A stretch of DNA of 24,901 nucleotides from a virus. The stretch is from IMG/VR virus record IMGVR_UViG_3300045015_000009, positions 1 to 24,901 of that record. One strand, 5' to 3'. Both the position numbers and the translations under genes were made by a program. A model generated the notes under the pieces. The model ran no database searches. It was not told where the DNA came from and saw nothing but the letters and a program-made list of their open reading frames with translations. Below, in pieces: positions 1-8,854 of the stretch (its first letter is position 1; every line of letters begins with the position of its first letter).

Positions 1-131
1 CGAGCCTTCGCCGGGTCGGACTTCACGGCCGCGTTGAAGGCGGCAGTCCGGATCTCGTCGGCCTGGCGTCGCTGGTCGCGGAACAGCAGATCGTACTCGT
101 TCTCGCCGGGCCCGATCGTGATGCCGGTCAC
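1..131 (-). CDS. Partial virion-region gene, 3' end beyond the left edge
   Basis: Only the first 43 or so residues are in the window, beginning MTGITIGPGENEYD and continuing with charged, helix-forming sequence. The GTG start overlaps the stop of the preceding internal virion gene as GTGA, a junction type used repeatedly in this genome, and no in-frame ATG is available nearby. By position (after the gp14-like and the 643-residue internal protein) this could be the large last internal virion protein, the slot of T7 gp16, which often carries a lytic transglycosylase. That role is inferred from gene order only, because no domain is visible in the short stretch present. Confidence 0.6.
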   Translation of the reverse strand, partial: MTGITIGPGENEYDLLFRDQRRQADEIRTAAFNAAVKSDPAKA

Positions 132-2059
132 TTGCCTGCTCCAAGGCCCTGCTGGCGCCGGGCAAACTCGTCCATCGAAGTCATCGGGTTCATGGGAGGA
201 ACGATCGGCTTGACGATTCCGGTCTGCTGCTGGACTCGAGCCCGCTGCGCCATCCATGCGTCAGCGATGGCCTGTTCGGTCACGGGTCGACCGGCACGCT
301 GCAAGGCAAAGACGATCTTCTCTCGCTCACTTGGCACGATCCGGTCACCGATCTCCGCGCCGACCGACGGCACGCTCGCGCGGTCTGTGCGCCCGGCCTG
401 CGTCGCGAAGATGTTCTCGCCTCCAGACTGCACGTATGCCTCGGCCTGCTCGTCCGGCAGGATCGTGGTGAAGTTCGTCGCAGAATCGCCGAACCATTCG
501 CTGATGAAGCCCTTGTCCAACACTGCATTGTCGAGCACTTCCTGGAACTGCTGGTCCGTCAGATCGCCTCGCCCATCCAGGCGCTTCTGCACACGCTCCT
601 TGAACAGGTAGAGCCTCTGCTTGCCAACGTCGTCGAGCGACCCGCGAGCAATCCCAGACGCACGGAAGAACGCTTCCTGCACCCGGTCCTCTTCGCTCAG
701 GATCTTCCGGTCCTTGTCCGACCCCTTGCCGTTCGCAACACGGTGCCGCGCCATGAGCGAGTTCATGTCGCCGTCGTCCAGCGCACCCCAGAACCGATGC
801 ACCAACTGCTCGGCCGACTTGCCGCGAAGCTCGTCGTCCGTCAGTGCCCACGCCTCGGCATACGCAGCCGGCGCCGTCTGCATCCGACGACTGTCCGCGT
901 CAAACTTCCGCAGCTTGGCCATGTCGTCGCCCTGGATCGCCGCAGCCAGGTCGGGCCGCTCGGTCATCATCTTGGCCAGCGACCGACCGTCGTCCGCGGC
1001 CAGCCACGTCGCCGCGTCGTTCAACGCCGACACCGACCGCTGTGCGTTCTGCCGCAGCATCTGCTGGCGCTCGCCACGCAGCCGATCCAGCGCCGCATCC
1101 TTCACTTCCTGCGGCAAGCTCTGCGCGCCGATCTTCGCCTCGGCGTCGTCGAACATCGCAAGCGTGTCGAACTCCGTCGGCGCCGAGCGGCCCTGCTTCG
1201 CCATCTCGGTCGACTTCGCATCGATCGCGGCAGACATCGCGACGCCGGCAGCCATCGCCGCCTCGCTTCCAATCGTCGCCGTCCTGACCTTGTTCGCGGC
1301 ATACGTCGAGGCCTGCAAAGACATCGCGCCACGGTTGGCATCGAGGTAGGCCCGCGCCTGCGGAGCCGTCATCGGATCTTGCGCATACTGGTCGATGACA
1401 CCAGCGTGCAGCGCGTCCGTTGCACCCTGCATCAGCTTTGCGCGTTGCGCCGATCCCTTTGGCCAGCCGTACAGATCGGCCAGCGCCTCCATGTCACGCA
1501 TCGCGCCAGCCGCCGCGATGTCGCCTTCATCGGTGCCGACAAGCTGGATGGCGCGCTGAATGCCGAGATCGGCTGCCACCTTCGTCTCGCCAGCGCGGAA
1601 GTTCCTGACCTCGCGCTCCTGGTGTAAGTTCGCCCGACCGTTGCTCTCTTGGTCAGATCGGTCCGCGTGCTCCGAGAAGTTCAGCCGCTGAACGTCGTTC
1701 TGCGCCAGCTTCATGACCTTCTCGCGCGCCGCCTTGAGTTGGTCAAACGACTGCTTGCGCCGATCCTTGTTCGCGTCCATTCCGACCGTCGACAGGAACC
1801 CCGTCTCAGGGTCGTTCATGATGGTCTCGACGTCTGCGTCGTAGAGGTTCCGCATCCTCAGAGACTGCGCGACGTCCTCTTGATCCTGGAACGTGTCGGC
1901 TGCGGCCGTCACCGCACGGCCAAGATCCTGCGCACCCTCGCCGACCGCCCGCAGGGTGGCGCCCGTCTGGTCCTGCATCGGCACGACGCGCCCCTCGACG
2001 CCGCCTGTCTGCGAGCGCACGGGCTGGATCGCCACCCGCGGCATGATCTCGATTGCCAT
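128..2059 (-). CDS. Putative internal virion protein (643 aa)
   Basis: The predicted protein starts MAIEIMPRVAIQP and is rich in Ala, Gln, Asp and Arg, with long helical stretches and no signal peptide or membrane segment. A segment near residues 75-95 (DPETGFLSTVGMDANKDR) resembles a short conserved motif I associate with internal virion proteins of podoviruses. It sits directly after the gp14-like gene, where T7 has gp15, and before another large gene, so a role as an ejected core protein is likely. The ATG shares one base with the upstream TAA (TAATG), and GGGAG lies about 7 nt before it. The frame stays open further upstream through the neighbouring gene, but that extension is out-of-frame overlap. 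No catalytic motif was recognised. Confidence 0.75.
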   Translation of the reverse strand: MAIEIMPRVAIQPVRSQTGGVEGRVVPMQDQTGATLRAVGEGAQDLGRAVTAAADTFQDQEDVAQSLRMRNLYDADVETIMNDPETGFLSTVGMDANKDRRKQSFDQLKAAREKVMKLAQNDVQRLNFSEHADRSDQESNGRANLHQEREVRNFRAGETKVAADLGIQRAIQLVGTDEGDIAAAGAMRDMEALADLYGWPKGSAQRAKLMQGATDALHAGVIDQYAQDPMTAPQARAYLDANRGAMSLQASTYAANKVRTATIGSEAAMAAGVAMSAAIDAKSTEMAKQGRSAPTEFDTLAMFDDAEAKIGAQSLPQEVKDAALDRLRGERQQMLRQNAQRSVSALNDAATWLAADDGRSLAKMMTERPDLAAAIQGDDMAKLRKFDADSRRMQTAPAAYAEAWALTDDELRGKSAEQLVHRFWGALDDGDMNSLMARHRVANGKGSDKDRKILSEEDRVQEAFFRASGIARGSLDDVGKQRLYLFKERVQKRLDGRGDLTDQQFQEVLDNAVLDKGFISEWFGDSATNFTTILPDEQAEAYVQSGGENIFATQAGRTDRASVPSVGAEIGDRIVPSEREKIVFALQRAGRPVTEQAIADAWMAQRARVQQQTGIVKPIVPPMNPMTSMDEFARRQQGLGAGK

Positions 2060-2634
2060 TACCGTCTCCCGCTGTAGGCCATGTACTGCCCGATCAGACT
2101 CCCGGCACCGCTCATGCCGGCACCGATGGCGCCCGCCGCCGGGTTGATGCTGTTCGCGCTGCCTCGAAGGTTCGCAGCGCTGGCTCGGCCGAGCAGCGAG
2201 CCGGCCCGCATGTTGGCAGCAGCCTCCCGCGTCGCCGCAGCCTGGCGCTGCGCGTTCGTTTTGATCGTGCGCTTGTCGACCTCGGCAGCGATGCGCATCG
2301 CGCGCTCGACTTCGCCGGCACTTCCCGATCCGACCTCGATCCCGCTCGCGGCGGTTCCGACTTGCAGCCGCGCAACGTCCTGGGCCTCCTGGGCGCCGCG
2401 CCACGCCGCAGCCTGGTCGCCAGCCCGAATGATGACCTCGGCGTCGCGCTCGGCCGCACGGGCCGCGATGTTCGCTTGGTTGGCAGCGAACTCGGCATTC
2501 ATCGCCTCGGTGCGAAGCTCGCTCTGCTTCGCCTTCAGGCCGTAGTAGGTGCCGGCGATCTGCAGCGCCGATCCACCCCCAGCCAGACCAAGCCCGAGCG
2601 AGTTCAGCCAGTCGTAGTTCGTCGCCGTCGCCAT
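2059..2634 (-). CDS. T7 gp14-like internal virion protein (191 aa)
   Basis: This is a small, Ala-rich protein. A Gly/Ala hydrophobic patch near the N terminus (LGLGLAGGGSALQIAG) is followed by a long helical region rich in Ala, Glu and Arg. A second Gly/Ala-rich stretch near the C terminus contains GAIGAGMSGAGSLIG. This layout is typical of gp14-type core proteins, which enter the host outer membrane during DNA ejection. Gene order (after the nozzle, before the larger core protein) agrees. The start is the ATG overlapping the nozzle stop (TGATG) with GGGGGGA just upstream. A GTG one codon earlier is also possible. The family call rests on composition and context. Confidence 0.6.
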   Translation of the reverse strand: MATATNYDWLNSLGLGLAGGGSALQIAGTYYGLKAKQSELRTEAMNAEFAANQANIAARAAERDAEVIIRAGDQAAAWRGAQEAQDVARLQVGTAASGIEVGSGSAGEVERAMRIAAEVDKRTIKTNAQRQAAATREAAANMRAGSLLGRASAANLRGSANSINPAAGAIGAGMSGAGSLIGQYMAYSGRR

Positions 2635-5600
2635 CACGGTCCCCCCAGTTCAACGTCGACAGTCATCGAGACGATCGTCAGAGGCAAGGGCACGTCCTGC
2701 GTGACGACGACCTGGGCGCGACCCCATGGACCGTTCACCGACGCCTCGACGTCCTTCGTGCGCATGCGCGTGTTGTCGAGGCCAGGAACCGCCCATGCCG
2801 TACGCACCACGCCACGCTCCGCGTCGTCGTCTTGGTAGGCAGCCACCTTGAACGTGCAGGAATCCGCGACCCGAAACGAAACGCGGTTGACGTTCAGTTC
2901 TCGCCCCTTGCCGTAGCCGTCGATCATGACGGAAGGCGGCATCGGCCGAAGCTCCGGCGTGTAGAGCAGGCCGACGTGCACCGTCGAGGCTGCAGACGCC
3001 AGCGTGATCGTTGGCGATGCACCAGTCGACACCGTGAACGGTCCACGAACCACGCCGTCAGCGACCGCGTAGACAACCTGGCCAGGAAGATGAGCGACAG
3101 GAATCGAAGTCACCGCGGGGCCGCTGTAGGTCACGCACGAGTCGAGATACTTGCACGCCGTCATCGTGTCCGGCGTTTCGATCCGGCCCATCCGCTCGAC
3201 GTGCAGCACGGTCGCGGAGTTGATCGTGCGCGAAACGATCGCGTAGAGGCGATCCCCGTCACTGTCCGGAATGACGCACACCGACTCGATCGACGCATCG
3301 GTCCCGGCTGTAGTATGGACGTGCCACCCGCGGATGTTCTGCGCCGGCATGTAGGTCATGCCGAGCAGCGCGCCGTCGTCGCGCACATACCACTCGATCG
3401 GCACGGGCGAACGCTGCTGCGCGCTTTGCATCAGCTCGAACCCGTCGAACAGGTGTGCCGATCGCACCGACAAGTCGGGAGGGTCGACGATCTGGTACGT
3501 CTGCGACGGCAGCTCGTAGACGTGCTGGTCTCGGGCGCCAACGAACAGGATGTTGCTGTTGGCGACGATCGGCCGAACGATCGTGCAGCCGACGTGCGAC
3601 AGCGGCCGGGCGTCCAGCGACGTTGGCGTGAGCACGTCGTTGTTGATGCCGGTGAGCCGGATCTCGGCCGCGCTGGTCATCACCCACAGTTGCGACGCCG
3701 GGACGATGTGCCGCACCAGCGTCCGCTCCCTGGCCGCCATGTCGAGCCGGATGCGGTCGGTGTCGAGGATGAGGTTCTCGTGGTAGCTCATCGTCGAGAC
3801 GGTGCCGGTCTTGCCGCCCCACACCCGACGGGGATTCGTGTCGCTGCCGCCGAACCATCCGCGCTGTTGGAAGTTCGCGACCGCGCGCGGGTACTCGGTG
3901 TCGAGGCCGCTGTCGTAGGTCGGCGGCTGCACGCCGAGATCCGGCCCGATGCCGTCGTCGGTCGCGGTCAGCAAGCTCGTCTCGATCACGAGGCCATAGG
4001 CGCCGTCCAGCAGCTTGTAGAGGCGGTAGCGCTGCGCACCCGTCACTGCGGTCCAAGCCAGCACGTTCGACGATCCTGGCACGTCCAGCGCGTTCGTGAC
4101 GGTCAGCGGAGTGCTAGCGGTGCTTTCGTCGCCATCGCGAATGGCCGTCACCACGTAGGTGCTGGTCAACTGACCCGACGAGCCAATCACCCGGATCGCG
4201 CCCGAGGTTGGCCCACCAGCGCCGACTTCTGCGCCGCCCACGATCGTTCGCAGGCGGAACGTATTGGGCGCCGGTATGTCGGTGACCAGGAAGAACCCAG
4301 GCGTCCCCGAGATGCTGCCGACAGCAAGCCCGCTTCCAACGGACGCCTCCAGGTAAACCACATCGCCAGGCAGCAAGGTGTGCGGCACCGCGCCCGTCGT
4401 GGCAGCCGTTCCGACGGTCGGAGTCGCTGCCGAGAACGTGACGTTGTAGTACTGGCCGAACACGCGGCTGCCGAGCGTCAGCGTCGGCGCTGGCGGACCT
4501 GGCGACGGATCAACGCGGCGGAACACGAACTTGGTGTAGCTGCTGCTCGTGCTGCTGCCACTCGGGGCATCGACGGACTCGCGCGACAACGTGTAGGCTG
4601 CGCTCTGCGGCTTCACCAACGTCCACACATCGAGGCTCTGGTCGTAGTTCAGGTCCGCGAGCGCTGCGGCCCCAAGCACTGTGTAGATCTCGTAGGCGCC
4701 GTCTGCCGGCATCTGGTGCCAGTTCGACACCGTCGGGAGAGCGGTCGGCAAGTCATCGATCGCGATGAACGCACGCGACGAGGTTGATGCCAGAATCGTC
4801 AGAGAGCCGCCCCACACGACGTCGCCCTGGTAGTAGGCATAGTGGAACGTGTGTGTTCCAGCGCCTGCCGAGGTCAGCGTGATCTGGTTGGTGTTGGCGA
4901 GCGCATCCTTCTTGGTCGGGAACACCGTGAACGAATCCGCATCGACGTATCGCGTGTAGTAGACGGTGCCGACCGCCAGCGGGCTCGGGAGCGTCCCGGT
5001 GGTCGTGAAGTGAACGGCGTCGCCGTGGGTCACAACCAGGCCGTGCGCCGCGGACGCATCCAGTTGGTTGCCGTTCCGAACGACGGTGCGAGCCTGCACG
5101 TATTCACGCGGCAGCCCCGATTGCTTCCAGAAGCTCGTCTCGTCGATCGTGCTGTTCGTCGTCAGGTCCAGCAGCGGCGCGCCAGGGCCAGCCGATGCCG
5201 ACAGCGTGAACACGGTCGACGAGACGACATCGCGCACGTAGTAGGTGCTCCCGGTTGCCAGATTGCCCGGGATGCTCGTCCCCTTGTGCGTGATCCGCAC
5301 CGCATCGTTCACCGCAAGGCCGTGCGCCGAACTGGTCGTGAACCTGTCCGTCGACAGATCCACCGACGCCACCGGGATCGGTGTCGCGTAGAGCAGCGTC
5401 GATCCGTTCGAGTGGAATCGGACGTGGTTCGTGCCCCACTCCATCGCGTAGGCATCGCCGTCGCCGTAGACGAACGGGAACAGCCGAGCCGACGAAGCGC
5501 CAGACTTGCACGCATGCACGAACTCGAACTGCGGTCGCTTCGTCAGGGCGCCAGTCGGGAGAATGATCATCTCCCGCCCGCGCGCAAAGCCGGTGCGGTA

Positions 5601-5684
5601 GCCCTCGTCCTCGATGTGCCCATGCATCATGGGCGACATCTCGCCGCCCGCGAAGCTGTGGGAGTATGACTTGCGCGACGCCAT
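2634..5684 (-). CDS. Tail nozzle protein, T7 gp12-like, with inserted beta modules (1016 aa)
   Basis: The N terminus carries the hallmark of the podoviral tail tubular protein B family: FAGGEMSPMMHG, then a Gly-Arg stretch and ILPTGALTKRPQFEF (residues 11-55). In the virion this protein would form the distal tail tube or nozzle below the adaptor. It is longer than T7 gp12. Extra beta-rich modules explain this: three HGL/YY repeats at about residues 103-176, 200-281 and 417-487 (the third degenerate), then a fibronectin-III-like domain at about 500-590 (STYVVTAIRDGDE, RYRLYKLLDG). Family-like sequence resumes from about residue 600. The ATG overlaps the adaptor stop (TGATG) and has no clear ribosome binding site, so translation is probably coupled to the adaptor. 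Confidence 0.85.
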   Translation of the reverse strand: MASRKSYSHSFAGGEMSPMMHGHIEDEGYRTGFARGREMIILPTGALTKRPQFEFVHACKSGASSARLFPFVYGDGDAYAMEWGTNHVRFHSNGSTLLYATPIPVASVDLSTDRFTTSSAHGLAVNDAVRITHKGTSIPGNLATGSTYYVRDVVSSTVFTLSASAGPGAPLLDLTTNSTIDETSFWKQSGLPREYVQARTVVRNGNQLDASAAHGLVVTHGDAVHFTTTGTLPSPLAVGTVYYTRYVDADSFTVFPTKKDALANTNQITLTSAGAGTHTFHYAYYQGDVVWGGSLTILASTSSRAFIAIDDLPTALPTVSNWHQMPADGAYEIYTVLGAAALADLNYDQSLDVWTLVKPQSAAYTLSRESVDAPSGSSTSSSYTKFVFRRVDPSPGPPAPTLTLGSRVFGQYYNVTFSAATPTVGTAATTGAVPHTLLPGDVVYLEASVGSGLAVGSISGTPGFFLVTDIPAPNTFRLRTIVGGAEVGAGGPTSGAIRVIGSSGQLTSTYVVTAIRDGDESTASTPLTVTNALDVPGSSNVLAWTAVTGAQRYRLYKLLDGAYGLVIETSLLTATDDGIGPDLGVQPPTYDSGLDTEYPRAVANFQQRGWFGGSDTNPRRVWGGKTGTVSTMSYHENLILDTDRIRLDMAARERTLVRHIVPASQLWVMTSAAEIRLTGINNDVLTPTSLDARPLSHVGCTIVRPIVANSNILFVGARDQHVYELPSQTYQIVDPPDLSVRSAHLFDGFELMQSAQQRSPVPIEWYVRDDGALLGMTYMPAQNIRGWHVHTTAGTDASIESVCVIPDSDGDRLYAIVSRTINSATVLHVERMGRIETPDTMTACKYLDSCVTYSGPAVTSIPVAHLPGQVVYAVADGVVRGPFTVSTGASPTITLASAASTVHVGLLYTPELRPMPPSVMIDGYGKGRELNVNRVSFRVADSCTFKVAAYQDDDAERGVVRTAWAVPGLDNTRMRTKDVEASVNGPWGRAQVVVTQDVPLPLTIVSMTVDVELGGP

Positions 5685-8356
5685 CAGCGTGCGAAGGGAA
5701 AGCGGTTTCGCTGCATCACAGGCGCCCGCTGCGAATCGACCCGCGCCGACTCACCGATCGCGAACTGCGCCATCTGCATGAACTCCATCGCGGCCTTCTG
5801 GTCGCGCTTCACCGAGGCGCACAGGTAGGACGTGAGCACCAGTTCCACGGCCTGCTTCCAGTCCGGAGGCCACTGCGTCGAATCGTCCAGCCTGGCGGTG
5901 TAGACCAGTTCGGCATCGTCCAGGTCGGTGTAGATCACCATCTCGCCGCCAGCGTTCTTCGCCCGCTTGAACGGGATCGGCTGCCGCTCGCCATACGCCG
6001 TGGTGTCGACCGCCTGGTTCAGGCCGTTGACGGAAGCAGTGACGAAGCCGCTGCCGAGTTCCGTGCGGCCAAGGGCCGACCCGTCCGTACCGTTCCAGTC
6101 GTCCGGCGCCCCGATCGGAACCACGGCGCGCTCGACGAAGCAGTCGTCTGGCACCGCATACATGAAGCGGTAGGCGCTGCGGTCGCTCTCCTTGTAGACC
6201 TCCCAGCCATTGCCGCCTGCGGTCGTCAGGTCGATGGCTGATCCGCCAGCCGACGTGGCTACTGCGAACGAAAGCGCCGTGACTCTCGTCGCGTAGTAGG
6301 TCGTGTCCTCCACCAGGGGCGAAGGCAGCGAGACGCCATCCGCCACGAACGAGACCGGGCTTCCGGTCACAAGCCCGTGAGGCTTGCCAACGGTGATCAG
6401 GTTGCTCGTGGCCGAAGCGATGGGGCCAAGAAGCCGTACCTTCGCCAGCTCCACGCGCTCATCGGCGAAGCTCCAGTGCCTCGCCGTGGTGACGAACTCG
6501 GCCGCCTGGTCGAACAGGAGCAGGCACTTCTCGGCATGCACGCTGCCCTCGGGCGGGTCCAGCGACGTGATGTTCGGCGTCTCGCCGATCGCCGTGAGCG
6601 CACGATTGCACATCGCGATCTTCACCAAGTCGCCGTCCGCAGTCGGCCCGACCAGCCGGTCGTGGATCGGCTCCCACACCCGGAAGAACTCTTGCCCGAG
6701 AATGATCTGACTCAGCGCCGACAGGTGCAGGTTGTCGTATGCGAACGTGAACCCGATGTTGCGCGTGTCGACGACGCCCGAGTTCGGGTCGTCGTCTGCG
6801 ATGCCGAACAGCGCGTCGTACACCCGGTCGCTGATCGGGTGGCCGGAACCGCCCGCGTAGGCGCACGGACCCGACATGATCCATGGAATGGTGTCGTCGC
6901 CGATGTAGGTGCGCAGCGCGTCCCGCAGAAGTTCCGTGTTCGCGCGAAGCCGGTAGGTGCGCTCCGCGCCGCTGGTCGGGTCGTTGTCGAACAGGTTGAT
7001 GAAGATGCCGCGCACCTTCATCGTGTTGCCCTCGGACTCGATCAGCGTCCGCATCGACGAGATCGCGCTCGTCAGGATCGGGTAGATCCCGTTCGGCGAC
7101 GACGGGTGGAAGTCGAGGTTCGTGAAGTCGTGCAGCGGTCCGACCAGGTTGTCGGCCACGCCGTCCGGCTGAAGCTTGAACGGCGAGATCATCGACGCGC
7201 TGACACCGAGCTGCAGAGCCACAAGAGGCCTTGCCGTCTTCGACCGCACGCTCCACGTCAGCTCGGCCAGGCAGTTGACCGACTCGTCTGCGACAACGGC
7301 CTCGCGCGGCGACGTGGCCGGCGTGAAGTCGTAGTTGCGATACTCGAGGCCGGTCAGGTAGACGGGCGCCACATCATCGAGGGCCACCGTCAGGCTCTGC
7401 AGAACCGCCTTCGGCGGCTGCATGCTGTCCAAGTCCTCGACCGAGTTGGCGCCGTCCAAGATGACAAACCCGGTCCCCACGCTCGGCAGTGTGCCGGTCA
7501 GCGGGCCGTCGAGCGTGATGGTCGTCGACGTCACCGCAGTGATGCGCCGAGCGTTGTTGTTCGACGTTGGTGTCAGGAACAGCACGTAGCGATCGACGTC
7601 GTTCGAGTCGAACGCCACCGTGGTCTCGGTCCGCGTGATGATCGTCGCGGTTGAGTCGATGGCCGAGATCGTGTGGCTGCTCGGCAGCACGACGAAGGCG
7701 TCGCCAGCGACGGGCGTCGGCGCATACTCGCCCGACACCGTGACGTCGTTGCCGACGGCGCTCACGACCCGCCTCAGCCCCGCCGTGCTACGCCCCGTCC
7801 CGCTCAGGATGAACGTCCACTGGTCGGCGACAGGCGTCGGCGAGATCGCAGTGCCGCTGTAGGTCACCGTGTCGTTCGCGCCAGCCGTGTTGACCGACGC
7901 AACGGTGCGCTGCTTGTTGCTCGCATACGGGCGCCGCGGCGTCCACATGCGCGTGCCTTCCATCTGCACGCTGTAGGGCTGCGTCACGCTCGACCGGGCG
8001 AACTTCGGGCTGCCCGAACTGTTGCTCGTGAGCGCGACAGCCGAACCGCTCGGCTGCGTGGCGACCTGGAACGTGTTCGGCGCGATCGAGATCGCGTAGT
8101 AGACCGTCCCGGCCGTGATCCCCCCAGACAGCGTGCCTCCGTTCGAGAAGAACACGATCGGTTGGTTCGACGTCAGTCCATGCGCCGTCGACGTGAACAG
8201 GTCGCCGGCATCCGCCGACGTGAACGACGTCATCGATCCCGGCACCGCCTGCGAGAACCATCGCAGGTAGGACGCGGCGTCGACCTCGTAGAGGTTCGCC
8301 AGGAAGCCCGCCATGTTCGACGAGCCGATGCAGATGATGACGTCCTGGTCAGCCAT
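5684..8356 (-). CDS. Fused SGNH esterase-like domain and T7 gp11-like head-tail adaptor (890 aa)
   Basis: Residues 6-562 look like an SGNH/sialate O-acetylesterase-type hydrolase. GSSN at 11-14 gives candidate nucleophile Ser13, block-II Gly is near 384, and DNLH at 541-544 gives the Asp-His pair. The usual QGESD box seems changed to a FDND sequence (456-459). Beta-rich inserts separate the blocks: an HGL/YY module (about 42-118) and a duplicated unit (about 173-223 and 252-300). Residues 575-890 match the tail tubular protein A/adaptor family: CNRALTAIGE, ITSLDPPEG, HWSFADER, FMYAVPDDC and a helical C terminus. Another HGL/YY module sits inside at about 645-720. No stop or frameshift separates the halves. 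AGGAG precedes the ATG but lies in a 7-bp hairpin. A weak internal GTG at 6625 could also yield a free adaptor. Confidence 0.85.
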   Translation of the reverse strand: MADQDVIICIGSSNMAGFLANLYEVDAASYLRWFSQAVPGSMTSFTSADAGDLFTSTAHGLTSNQPIVFFSNGGTLSGGITAGTVYYAISIAPNTFQVATQPSGSAVALTSNSSGSPKFARSSVTQPYSVQMEGTRMWTPRRPYASNKQRTVASVNTAGANDTVTYSGTAISPTPVADQWTFILSGTGRSTAGLRRVVSAVGNDVTVSGEYAPTPVAGDAFVVLPSSHTISAIDSTATIITRTETTVAFDSNDVDRYVLFLTPTSNNNARRITAVTSTTITLDGPLTGTLPSVGTGFVILDGANSVEDLDSMQPPKAVLQSLTVALDDVAPVYLTGLEYRNYDFTPATSPREAVVADESVNCLAELTWSVRSKTARPLVALQLGVSASMISPFKLQPDGVADNLVGPLHDFTNLDFHPSSPNGIYPILTSAISSMRTLIESEGNTMKVRGIFINLFDNDPTSGAERTYRLRANTELLRDALRTYIGDDTIPWIMSGPCAYAGGSGHPISDRVYDALFGIADDDPNSGVVDTRNIGFTFAYDNLHLSALSQIILGQEFFRVWEPIHDRLVGPTADGDLVKIAMCNRALTAIGETPNITSLDPPEGSVHAEKCLLLFDQAAEFVTTARHWSFADERVELAKVRLLGPIASATSNLITVGKPHGLVTGSPVSFVADGVSLPSPLVEDTTYYATRVTALSFAVATSAGGSAIDLTTAGGNGWEVYKESDRSAYRFMYAVPDDCFVERAVVPIGAPDDWNGTDGSALGRTELGSGFVTASVNGLNQAVDTTAYGERQPIPFKRAKNAGGEMVIYTDLDDAELVYTARLDDSTQWPPDWKQAVELVLTSYLCASVKRDQKAAMEFMQMAQFAIGESARVDSQRAPVMQRNRFPFAR

Positions 8357-8376
8357 CGGTCAGGGTCTCCTGACCG
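8357..8376 (-). promoter_or_regulatory. Hairpin around the ribosome binding site of the adaptor-fusion gene
   Basis: Perfect 7-bp arms (CGGTCAG and CTGACCG) enclose the 6-nt loop GAGACC, and the hairpin ends directly at the ATG. The AGGAG ribosome binding site is partly in the 5' arm and partly in the loop. In mRNA this could lower translation of the adaptor relative to the abundant capsid proteins encoded just upstream. No T-run follows, so it is not a standard terminator. Confidence 0.5.
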
Positions 8377-8380
8377 GGCA

Positions 8381-8854
8381 TCACGTCGGGCCGACGTAGT
8401 TGGCGGTCAACCGACTCGGCTTGTTGGGAGAGTGCCCGAGAGGGATCCATGCCGAGAACGCCCCGGTCGAGGGGGCCGCCGAAGCCAGCCACCCAAGTCC
8501 GATGTACGTCTGCCCTGCGGCAGCGGCCTCCGTCAGGCTCGGGATCTCGATGTCCATCTCTCGACCGACCACAAGCTGGGAAGAGACAAACGTCTTGGAC
8601 CCCAGAACCGTCGGCGACGAGAGGTCTGCGAAGTCGGACGTGATGACGCTGAACGCCACACTGGCGACGCCAACGTCGACCGTCTGCGTCCAGAAGATTC
8701 GGAACGCGAGCTTGGTGCCGCTCCCGATGTTGCGGCCAGCCAGACTTAGCGGCGTTCCAGAAACCCCGTTGATGACCCTGATGCTGTCGGTGACGCCGGC
8801 AATCGCAAGCGTCGTCCCGTTGGCGATTCGCGTGTAGGCGTCGTAGGTGCTCAC
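8381..8854 (-). CDS. Bbp16-like capsid decoration/cement protein (157 aa)
   Basis: This compact all-beta protein has the pattern I associate with the Bbp16 family of BPP-1-type phages. The N terminus contains DSIRVINGVSGTPLSLAGRNIGSG, followed by alternating strands ending FSVITSDFADLSSPTVLG. A VVGREMDIEIP strand and a C-terminal IGLGWLAS ... GAFSAWIPLG complete it. Proteins of this type bind the outside of the capsid. It lies two genes after the major capsid gene and directly after a second protein of similar plan. The GTG start overlaps the upstream stop as GTGA. A gap of 24 nt containing a hairpin separates it from the adaptor gene. The family call is from pattern, not a search. Confidence 0.65.
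   Translation of the reverse strand: MSTYDAYTRIANGTTLAIAGVTDSIRVINGVSGTPLSLAGRNIGSGTKLAFRIFWTQTVDVGVASVAFSVITSDFADLSSPTVLGSKTFVSSQLVVGREMDIEIPSLTEAAAAGQTYIGLGWLASAAPSTGAFSAWIPLGHSPNKPSRLTANYVGPT

Noticed and set aside
2060-2653. Upstream extension of the 643-residue internal protein
   Set aside because: The extension reads the gp14-like gene out of frame and is Arg/Gly-rich; TAATG with GGGAG marks the real start.
2832-4787. Long plus-strand open frame opposite the nozzle gene
   Set aside because: Arg/Val/His-rich shadow of a well-recognised minus-strand gene.
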